NCBI GenBank assembly: GCA_963971535.1
Contig: OZ020586.1
Span: 70,645,548 to 70,709,547 of the forward strand
DNA length: 64,000 nt
Direction of reading: 5' to 3'
From: Notolepis coatsorum
Taxonomy: Eukaryota > Chordata > Actinopteri > Aulopiformes > Paralepididae
The notes below the pieces were generated by a model that was given only the letters and a program-made list of their open reading frames with translations, was not told the DNA's origin and searched no databases. Of this stretch, positions 56,078 to 64,000 are shown one piece after another; the first letter of the stretch is position 1; every line of letters begins with the position of its first letter. The translations under genes and the position numbers were made by a program.

Positions 56078-59000
56078 TCAGGGGTCATGGTCGTCATTAG
56101 GCGAGTCGGGGAGCCTTGGCGACTCTATCAGCCTCGCCACGGGTCGGTTGTAGATCCGCCCTTGGCCGAGCACTTCTGCCACTCTGACCTTTCCGTCGGC
56201 ACCAGTGGTCACTTTGCTTACGCGGCCGGCCGGCCACGCAGCTCGGGGTGGTGACTGGTCTATGGTCATGACGACTGGACGGGATGAAGGGGGGCTTAGG
56301 AGGAAGCGGGCCTGAGACTGCTTTGATCTGTGCTTTCTCCTCCTCCGTCTGTTTCTCTTGTTCGCTCTGTACCCCGTGTGAGGAGGGGCCGGTCCCGGCC
56401 GCCCCGTCAAGGAGTCGCTTGGGGTGCTGGGTTCGAGGTCAGCTACGTCTGGAGCGCAGCTGAGGGGGGTGGAGTTCCGAACTCCCTCTGGTACCCACGG
56501 TTCTCTCACGGGCCTCTCGCTTAATGTCAATAGCCTCTGCTGTACGGGGGAGAGGCCGGTGTCGCTCGCCTCTGTGTGTAGGCAGCTTGTAGACGTGGGT
56601 TGACTGTCAAGTCCGTAGAGGGGGCCTTGGAGCGTCCATCCCAGTCGGGTCTGAACCGCGACTGGGCATCCTTTGGGTCCGACGTGGGCCGCCTCAATTG
56701 GGAGAATGAGGTCCGCGTGGTCGGAGCCGATGAGAAGGGTCGGTGTGGCGCGGTCGATAAGCGGTATAGGTAGTTGACGTAGGTGCCCATACTTAGCCAT
56801 CAGCTGTGGGATGGGGTAGGTGTACTGCGACAGGCCTATGTCGTGGCTGGTGAAGACGTTACTTATACTGTACTGCTTCTCGGGCTTGTCCACCGCTGCT
56901 ATCTCGAAGGAGACCTTTTCACCCTTTATGGTCTTCTGGTCCCTTCTGATGGTGCGTATGGTCATCGTATCTTTGACACCTCGCAGGCCCAACTGGGCTG
57001 CTGCGGAAGCGAGGAGGAGAGTCTTTTCGGACCCATCGTCCAGGACGGCGTAAGTGTCCAGGACCTTGTCCTCGTGGCTCAGGAGCACTCTGACCACTTT
57101 GAGGAGCACACGGGGGGTCCCGCTGTGCTGGTCAATGTGGAGCACTCCTGTGGGTGGTGACGTAGACTCTATATGGTACGAGTCGCACCTTGACTCCCAG
57201 TGTCTGCCGTAGCAGTCGGGACACCAGGGAGCGGTCTGGTGGAACTTTGGTTCTGGTGCCACCGCCTCGGCATGGTACATTACCGCGACGGGCCCACTCG
57301 GTTGTCCTGGCTGACGCTTGTTGATGTCATGCAGGACCTCCAGGTGGGTGCCACCACACCTGCTGCACTTCTTTTTCAAGCGGCACTCAGCTGCTAGGTG
57401 GCTGCGCGCGCAGCGGAAGCAGCGGCGGTGGTCCTTGACCCACTGGCTCACATCATCCGTGGTCAGCTTCTTGAAATCTTCGCACTGATAGAGCCGATGT
57501 TCTCCCTCACAGTACTGGCACTCAATCTTCCACTGGTCCTCTTTCGTCGAGGGGGTGTTGTGGTTCTGGTGCTGCGGTACTGATTCGGCTTGGTGCATAA
57601 CAGTCACCGATCTTCGGCCATCGTTTACTCTCCTAGGTCCCTCTCTGGAGCTTGGTGTGCTCCGCACGAACGTATCCAATCGTAGGCTGCTGACTTCTCT
57701 CGCCAGGAAGTCGGCTAAGTCTAGGAGGGATGGTTCTGGACCGTTAGGATCACGGTGGTCTCTTTGCCGCCTGAAGCGCTCCTGTCTGGCGGGCGGCAGC
57801 TTCTCTAAAACCCTCTCGACGTTAGAGTTGGCGTATAGCTCGTGCATACCCTTTTCTCGTTGCGCTCCCAGCATCCCTACCAGGGACTGTACTTTTATAG
57901 ACAGGTCGTCTAGTGAGCGATTGTCTGTTGCTGGGGGTAAGCGGTCAATATGCCTTATCTCTTCTATTACGTAATCCCATATACGTCCATATCTCTGGTC
58001 CAGCGCTGCTAGAGCCGCGGTGTATGGGGTCGTAGAGGTGGCATAGGCTAGCGCTATATTGTGCGCTCGGGGCACTTTCAGGTGCTGCAGTAATATTGCA
58101 TACTTGTGGCGTTCATCAGCGACATCCACCATCATTGTCTCTAAGCACATCCGGAGCTCCGTATACTGTGCTCGATTCTCATGGGTGAAGTCTTGAAACG
58201 TCGGTGTGCCAATGTATGATGTCATGGATGACTGGCACATCGGTGAGCGTTGGGGGAGAGGCCTCCTAGGCGAGTCTCCTCTTGCGTGTCGTCTTGGGCT
58301 GGTACTTGGTGGGTACCGAAGGTCGGGTACCCAGGTGCTGTTCCTCGGGGCTGACGGTGCGTCAAACTCACCCGTGAGTTGAGTCGGGGGTTTGTAGCGC
58401 AGGGCCTCGGGGCTGACTTCTGGGCTGTACTGGACCTCCTGGTCCTGAGTACGTTGCTGCTGGTCGGGGCTGTACTGGGCCTCCTGGGCCAGAGCACGTT
58501 GCTGCTGGTCGGCTTGACACTCCTCCTCCTCCTCCTCCTCTTCCTCTGCTAGGACCTGGAGTCTTCTGTTCAGTCTCTCGGCGTGGTCCGGTTCTTCCCG
58601 GTTGCTAGGTCTCGTATGGACCGGCCGGGGAGGGGGTTCGGAGACGTGGACAGGATCCTCCTGTAGGCGGGGTCCCGGGTCGCTTCGTCGGGTAGGGGAA
58701 TGTGTCCTAGACCCATATCTTGACGATCTCTGGGAGCTCCGTGCGGAGTGAGGGGGTGTCGCCATGGCAACCAGTTTGTCCATCAGCTCCGCCTGCAGCC
58801 GGTCGCGCTCTGCCTCGCGCCGGGCATGGGCTGCGTCGCGCGCGGCTTCGCGCTGGGCATTGGCGATGTCGCGCTGCGCATTGGCGCTGGCCTGGGCAGC
58901 GTCGCGCTGTGCGTTGGCGACGTCGCGCTGGGCATTGGCGCTGGCATGGGCAGCGTGGAGCTGTGCATTTGCGACGTCGGCGCGGCTTCTCTCAATGTTC

Positions 59001-59614
59001 TCTTCTGTCTGGAGGCGTCTGGTCTCCAGTCTTATTCGGTCGTCTTCACTCCTTTGTTGCGCCTGGAAGCGCTCTCGCTCGCCTGCAAAATGTTCGCGCT
59101 CGCACGTCTGTTGCGCTTGAAGTCGATCGCGTTCGGTGGAGGCTGCCAGGGTGGCGATGAGTGCCTGCGCCAGCATCTTGTCCGCCTCGCTGGGGGAAGA
59201 CGCCGTTCGGGGCGATCGGCTCCCGGCAGTACTTGTTGGGGATCCGTTCTCTTGTTGCGTACCGAGGAGATCCGTCTCCTGGGTGCGCGTCTCTTTAGGA
59301 TTGTCTTCCTCCCGGAGCTGATCGGGGACTATTTCTTCGGTATTGTCTGGGGGTAAAGTCGTGTCAGTTCCCTCCTGGTCCCCACCGTGAGCTTGGTCAG
59401 TTACATTAGAACCCACTAGGGCCTCTGTTGGCGGGGTAGCCTGGTTGTTAGGGTCGGACATAATTTTACTTTCTACTTTTTCCGCGTTTAACTTCCCTTT
59501 AAAGCTAGGTATTGGACTGACAGAGTATGCCTCTAGATAGGGAGGTGGCTGCCGTCTGCGCTGCGGGCGATCTAGCTTAGGAGAACCGTTTGTGGAGTGT
59601 TCGTCATCGGCCAT
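56078..59614 (-). CDS. Gag-protease polyprotein fused to the post-integrase C-terminal domain
   Basis: One open frame of 1,178 codons. Residues 141-280 are charged and coiled-coil-like, with ANAQRD-type repeats at 213-260. An acidic run EEEEEEEEE lies at 357-365. Residues about 470-650 form the BEL-type Gag core. Zinc knuckles of C-x2-C-x3-H-x4-C form lie at 699-711 and 732-744, with a C-x2-C-x3-H-x4-H variant at 750-762. The aspartic protease has VLDDGSEKT at about 857-865 and ends near LLIGSD (960-965). VQTRLGWTLQGPLYG (987-1001) is the usual entry to reverse transcriptase. Instead of polymerase there is a linker, then PRAAWPAGRVSKV and YNRPVARL (1123-1162), the domain normally after integrase. 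RT, RNase H and integrase are all absent. The start ATG at 59614 is near the PBS. Function beyond Gag/protease is inferred. Confidence 0.88.
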   Translation of the reverse strand: MADDEHSTNGSPKLDRPQRRRQPPPYLEAYSVSPIPSFKGKLNAEKVESKIMSDPNNQATPPTEALVGSNVTDQAHGGDQEGTDTTLPPDNTEEIVPDQLREEDNPKETRTQETDLLGTQQENGSPTSTAGSRSPRTASSPSEADKMLAQALIATLAASTERDRLQAQQTCEREHFAGERERFQAQQRSEDDRIRLETRRLQTEENIERSRADVANAQLHAAHASANAQRDVANAQRDAAQASANAQRDIANAQREAARDAAHARREAERDRLQAELMDKLVAMATPPHSARSSQRSSRYGSRTHSPTRRSDPGPRLQEDPVHVSEPPPRPVHTRPSNREEPDHAERLNRRLQVLAEEEEEEEEECQADQQQRALAQEAQYSPDQQQRTQDQEVQYSPEVSPEALRYKPPTQLTGEFDAPSAPRNSTWVPDLRYPPSTSPRRHARGDSPRRPLPQRSPMCQSSMTSYIGTPTFQDFTHENRAQYTELRMCLETMMVDVADERHKYAILLQHLKVPRAHNIALAYATSTTPYTAALAALDQRYGRIWDYVIEEIRHIDRLPPATDNRSLDDLSIKVQSLVGMLGAQREKGMHELYANSNVERVLEKLPPARQERFRRQRDHRDPNGPEPSLLDLADFLAREVSSLRLDTFVRSTPSSREGPRRVNDGRRSVTVMHQAESVPQHQNHNTPSTKEDQWKIECQYCEGEHRLYQCEDFKKLTTDDVSQWVKDHRRCFRCARSHLAAECRLKKKCSRCGGTHLEVLHDINKRQPGQPSGPVAVMYHAEAVAPEPKFHQTAPWCPDCYGRHWESRCDSYHIESTSPPTGVLHIDQHSGTPRVLLKVVRVLLSHEDKVLDTYAVLDDGSEKTLLLASAAAQLGLRGVKDTMTIRTIRRDQKTIKGEKVSFEIAAVDKPEKQYSISNVFTSHDIGLSQYTYPIPQLMAKYGHLRQLPIPLIDRATPTLLIGSDHADLILPIEAAHVGPKGCPVAVQTRLGWTLQGPLYGLDSQPTSTSCLHTEASDTGLSPVQQRLLTLSERPVREPWVPEGVRNSTPLSCAPDVADLEPSTPSDSLTGRPGPAPPHTGYRANKRNRRRRRKHRSKQSQARFLLSPPSSRPVVMTIDQSPPRAAWPAGRVSKVTTGADGKVRVAEVLGQGRIYNRPVARLIESPRLPDSPNDDHDP

Positions 59615-59654
59615 GTCAATATTAATATTATATTAATATTACGCTAATTATTAT

Positions 59655-59672
59655 CCGGGGCTCGAAGGACCA
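59655..59672 (-). other. Primer binding site candidate
   Basis: On the minus strand TGGTCCTTCGAGCCCCGG begins two bases after the 5' LTR. A PBS starting TGG would pair with a tRNA 3' CCA end. The tRNA identity was not determined. Confidence 0.65.
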
Positions 59673-59674
59673 AT

Positions 59675-60883
59675 TGTAACTGAGGGGTACAATTCCCTGA
59701 CTGTATTAATTAGGTACTAGTATCATTAAACTACTACCGTCTATGTACATTACTGGCCAATACCGTACAAAGGTATATTAGATTAGAACACTTCCACAAT
59801 AACACGGTTTCCACACAAATACTCATTTAGAATATTTATTACAGCAAGTAGTATTACATTATATACTTTACTTAGATTGCGCTTATAAGGCAAAGAATGT
59901 GCGTAGGCAAGTCAATACTGAATATTAAGGATTATCTCTATGGTACTCTGGGAAAGGGGTGTACTACCGGTTGTAAGCCAGCAGGGGGAGGCAATGCTCT
60001 ATGAATGTCAATGGTTCACGGAGGCGATATCACCCCTGTGTCAGCGGGGATAGGCAGCCTGGTCCCAGGGTGCGCGCCGTGCAGGTGAAAGTGGAAGCCG
60101 TGGAGTCTCTGGTACGACAGAGACGGGCTCGAGTGATGGTCTCGCGGGCAGGTGTAGATCCCACAGTAGCAGTGGGGTAGGCGGTTCTCTGCTCCAGCAG
60201 CTTGGTCAAAGCAATGAAGAATAATAATCCTTGCCGGAAAGTGGCACTGCTGGCGGGGTGTAAATCCTCCGTGGTGCGCGGTAGTGCACGGTTGAACTTG
60301 ACGTTACTATCCTATTAGTACGCGGCAATAAATGCTCTATGTAGACGCACAATTACCCACTTCACGTGGTCTTTGACTCGTAATGAAGGTTTACTAATAA
60401 ATAGCGAACGATACATTGAACAAATGTATTAGGATAACACGAGACTCTATCTTGGGGCAATGCGAGCCCTGCTCTGCCCACGTTGCGTAGTGGGTGAGAC
60501 GTTGCTTGGATAACTGGAACTGAACGAGACTGAACGGGACAAGGGACTAAGAGGAGTTCTACATTTCTTGCGCCCTATTTATGTGCACGGTGAACAAATA
60601 GTACCATTCGTATTTTGGTAGCCGTATTCCTACGCGGAACCGGGGCTAGTTGGGACATGTTCGTCGGCACCTTTCAAGTCAGGTCTAGGGGGTAAGTCAT
60701 TGGCGCCAGGGGATCGCTTCCAATAGGAGAACGAATATTATGGTCTGTCCTGTAGCAGGTAAAGGGATATTCCGTATATATGTACAAAGAATACACAAGG
60801 GATATCAAACGATATACAAATATTATACATGGGATCTCAGGCAATAAATATATATATTCGGTTTAATCTGACCCTTTGTAACA
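59675..60883 (-). repeat. 5' LTR (element orientation) of the BEL/Pao element
   Basis: 1,209 bp. On the minus strand it starts TGTTACAAAGGGTCAGATTA and ends CCCCTCAGTTACA, giving TGTTAC/GTTACA ends. It would carry the promoter; no single TATA box was assigned. Confidence 0.93.
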
Positions 60884-61133
60884 TATACAGTACCTATAGT
60901 GTATCATATCTATACAGTACCTATAGTGTATCCTATCTATAGAGTACCTATAGTGTATCCTATCCATACAGTACCTATATGTATCATATCTATACAGTAC
61001 CTATAGTGTATCATATCTATACAGTACATATAGTGTATCATATCTATACAGTACCTATAGTATATCCTATCTATACAGTACCTATAGTGTATATATCTAT
61101 ACAGTACCTATAGTGTATCATATCTATACAGTA
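60884..61133. repeat. 27-bp minisatellite, middle part
   Basis: Continuation of the array at 54536-54778, about nine more units with variation tatcatatc/tatcctatc. Confidence 0.9.
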
Positions 61134-61244
61134 CTTTTTTAAAACACACATATAAACAAACATGACAACACACGATAAGATACACAAGCATTAATACACA
61201 GTGTATATCCAACGAAATTACCATTTATACCAATGTCTTATACA
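61134..61244 (-). mobile_element. L1/Tx1 LINE 3' fragment inside the minisatellite
   Basis: The segment ttttttaaaacacacatata through cgataagatacacaagcatt matches the 3'UTR of the LINE at 25029-31430 (25052-25110). It is about 110 bp long and strongly 5' truncated. Confidence 0.65.
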
Positions 61245-61325
61245 GGTCCTATAGTGTATCCTATCTATACAGTACCTATAGTGTATCATATCTATATAGT
61301 ACCTATAGTGTATCCTATCTATACT
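61245..61325. repeat. 27-bp minisatellite, right part
   Basis: About three units. A further partial unit lies at 61716-61742, after the insert at 61326-61715. Confidence 0.85.
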
Positions 61326-61715
61326 GTAACGGCCAAAATGGATTAATGTGCAGTGGATTTATGTGACCAGAAGGTGGCGCTTCTTTTATTTAAGCGTCAG
61401 GTAAACCTGTAGGAGGAGGAGTTTTGACCCGGAAAAGGGCAATGGTTTTTGACCGCACGCACGACGCAGGTCTCAGGTCGAAATGTTTGTATCTAATTAG
61501 TTATTGTGTTCATTATTATTTATCAGTTTATGAAGACATCCTGTTTGACGGTGAGGGAAAATAAATATCATTTTCCCAGTAAAGCTGCCTGCACGTATCA
61601 TTGGGACAAAGGACTGTTTTGGTATGAGACCAGCAGTATAACACCGGCGCGTCAGCCAGTCTAACTACGGGATCAAAATTGCTCAGTAGCTCCGTATAAG
61701 ACGGGAGCTCCTTTA
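61326..61715 (+). mobile_element. LTR-like insert in the minisatellite
   Basis: It starts TGTAACGGCC. A TATA-like tatttaagcg lies at about 61390 and aataaatatc at 61560 could be a polyadenylation signal. The flanking units of the 27-bp repeat continue on both sides. No clear TG...CA partner end or duplication was found, so this may be a truncated LTR. Confidence 0.4.
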
Positions 61716-61740
61716 ATATATACAGTACCTATAGTGTATC

Positions 61741-61937
61741 CTCTCTTGAGTTCTCCACGTCGGGGGCTGCTTCGGACTCTTTGATTGGTGGAATTGTTCT
61801 CTCGCTCCTCTGGCGTCACGCTGGCGACAGTCGTCTTGGCGATGGCACTGGCCGTTGCTTTGGTAACGGGCGAGGAGGTCCGGTCCCTCAGCAGGAAGCT
61901 GGGCACGTCCATCACAGACTGAGACTTCTTCTTTAGT
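61741..61937 (-). CDS. Candidate internal exon of an unidentified host gene
   Basis: I do not recognise the protein. On the minus strand a GT-rich tract ends in a splice-acceptor-like gtggtcag, followed by an open frame reading LKKKSQSVMDVPSFLLRDRT, then ATASAIAKTTVASVTPEERE and NNSTNQRVRSSPRRG. Base composition is more GC-rich than the surroundings and the residues look protein-like (Ser/Thr/Lys rich, possibly disordered). The 3' end runs into the minisatellite, and a GT follows at 61735-61737 in ACTATAG|GTACTG, which would be an unusual donor. No start codon is expected inside. It may also be a pseudogene fragment. Confidence 0.35.
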
Positions 61938-61944
61938 CTGACCA

Positions 61945-62484
<540 letters not shown>

Positions 62485-62776
62485 ACTGTTGGTCACTAGG
62501 AGCTGCCCAGTATGACCACAGTCTGACACTGTTGACCACTAGGAGCTGCCCAGTACAACCACAATCTGACACTGTTGACCACTAGGAGTTGCCCAGTACA
62601 ACCACAATCTGACACTGTTGACCACTAGGAGCTGCCTAGTACAACCACAGTCTGACACTGTTGACCACTAGGAGCTGCCCAGTACAACCACAGTCTGACC
62701 CACTGTTGACCAATAGGAGCTGCCCAGTACAACCATAGTCTGACACTGTTGACCACTAGGAGCTGCCCAGTACAAC
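62485..62776. repeat. 43-bp tandem repeat
   Basis: About 6.5 copies of a 43-bp unit beginning ctgacactgttgaccactag and continuing gagctgcccagtac. Copies differ by a few substitutions and one 2-bp insertion near 62700. Confidence 0.92.
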
Positions 62777-62882
62777 TCGTCATCACTGTAAATGAGGGAA
62801 ACCTCAGTGCTTTCACGAGTATAAATAAAGGTTTGAAATGAAATACAGATATTAGTCTAACCCTATACCAGTGTCTGTTTAA

Positions 62883-63942
62883 GGGGAGACACTGCAGGTG
62901 AATAGGGTAAAAAAATTAACTAATAGATATCACAATGAAACTTCCCCAGTTGATTACTTATATTAAGACAAGACTTTTTTGTATTACAAGTTTTCTGAAA
63001 TTGTATGTTTAAATATGCAAATGAGGCATGATCTACTTAAATATGCACTAATTTGCATATAATTCCAGGACAGAAATCTGAACATTGGATAAAGCCATTT
63101 TCAAAATTATAGTTTAATTTTGTTGACATATTAGAGCCAAAGGTTATTACAGAGGGGATTTTGGATATCTCTTTTTATCACTCCATAAATCAGAAAATAC
63201 TCCATTCAGTCCATTTTTATGGTAAAATTCCATATTTCGCCATGTTTTTAGGAATAAAATGTGATATAAATCAGGGTATGAATGCGATATCAACAAACCC
63301 TTCTGTAAATACCTTCAGAACATAGATATGAATAGAACTGGAAGGTGTGGTGTATGTGAGTGCTACTGAAGTGGAGATTTCTGGCTCAGAGTATGAGGAA
63401 AAACTCTTAAAACTCATTTTTGGGAAAACGCCTTCAAAGTTCTGTATTGTAAAATGCCATACTTTTTTTTTAAACAGATATTTACAAACACAATACCTAA
63501 TCAAACCATTAGTAATAGACAACCTAAACACATGCCTGATAACTGAATAATAATAATAATGATGTTATTGAACTGAACAGAACTACACACAGGCTACAAA
63601 CAGTGTAGTACAGTGTAGTACCCCCTAATAGGCAAAACATATTTGAATAGATATCACTATGAAACTTTCCCAATTTGTTATGTACATATAAACTAAGAAA
63701 AAATATATTGCAAGTTTTCTGAAATGTATGTTTATATATGCAAATGAGGCACTTCCCCATTAAATATGTGCACATTTATGGATGCAATAAGGCAAAATGA
63801 TGTAAAATAAACAACTAAATGTGTGTTATTGACGTTTTATTGTCACTAGTTTCATAGAAGACATGTTTAGGAAGCAAAATATAACAAAATCTCAAAATCA
63901 ACAAAAAACGTATATTTGACTATTCACCTGCAGTGTCTCGCC
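62883..63942. mobile_element. TTAA-flanked Kolobok-like non-autonomous element
   Basis: TTAA lies at 62879-62882 and 63943-63946. The inverted ends share GAGACACTGCAGGTGAATAG and start GGGG/GGCG. TTAA targets with GG-starting ends fit Kolobok better than piggyBac. Two internal segments (about 62905-63060 and 63625-63775) are diverged direct repeats, both with atatgcaaatgaggca. No transposase was found. Confidence 0.78.
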
Positions 63943-64000
63943 TTAATGTATCAACACCATTACAGATATTAGCCAGATTCTACCAATGCATTAAAGGAAC

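Larger units (their letters stand above)
54779..60883 (-). mobile_element. Young BEL/Pao element lacking polymerase and integrase
   Basis: The element has two LTRs (59675-60883 is 5', 54779-55977 is 3' in element orientation), a primer-binding-site candidate, one long ORF and a polypurine tract. The 5-bp duplication TATAC lies at 54774-54778 and 60884-60888, although the target is itself a tatac-containing repeat. The LTRs differ by about six substitutions and one 10-bp deletion in 1.2 kb. The internal region is 3.7 kb, far below the usual 5 kb or more, because reverse transcriptase, RNase H and integrase are absent. Confidence 0.92.

Noticed and set aside
56330-59356. Plus-strand frames opposite the BEL ORF
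   Set aside because: They are antisense shadows of a GC-rich coding region; the minus-strand frame carries all motifs.

Overview
The window is vertebrate nuclear DNA, most likely from a ray-finned fish (teleost). The signs are hAT ends of the TAGGGCTG and CAGGGGTCTCAAACTC types, tRNA-derived SINEs of fish style, L1/Tx1 and L2-type LINEs, BEL/Pao retrotransposons and very long CA and GA microsatellites. The species cannot be named from this sequence. No complete host gene was found. Two short stretches (42167-42344 and 61741-61937, both minus) look like single exons of unidentified host genes. Nearly everything else recognisable is transposable-element DNA, much of it nested.

Layout. 1-11.7 kb: LINE 3' ends, two hAT elements with other elements inside them (710-3093, 4199-6165), two TTAA-flanked elements, a SINE and a 1.8-kb hAT carrying a tRNA-like segment. 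11.8-19.0 kb: a full-length L1/Tx1-type LINE on the minus strand, spoilt by what appears to be one frameshift in ORF2. 19.3-34.3 kb: a decayed plus-strand BEL/Pao element opened up by a Harbinger-like element (22654-24239, itself holding a hAT MITE) and by a hAT element (24303-31607) that holds a second L1/Tx1 LINE (25029-31430), which in turn holds a solo LTR (26621-27851). Each nested boundary has a target-site duplication (TSD), so the order of events can be read. 34.8-54 kb: hAT, TTAA, Tc1/mariner, SINE and LINE pieces, microsatellites and a second solo LTR.

54.5-61.7 kb: a 27-bp minisatellite interrupted by a young 6.1-kb BEL/Pao element (54779-60883, minus) with almost identical LTRs and a 5-bp TSD. 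Its single long ORF encodes Gag, aspartic protease and then the C-terminal domain normally found after integrase. Reverse transcriptase, RNase H and integrase are missing with the frame kept open. 61.7-64 kb: a possible exon, long CA and GA tracts, a 43-bp tandem repeat and a TTAA-flanked Kolobok-like element.

The elements do not form a host pathway. The functional links are between autonomous and non-autonomous elements: the BEL derivative would need polymerase and integrase from a relative, and the SINEs and MITEs depend on partner LINEs or transposases.
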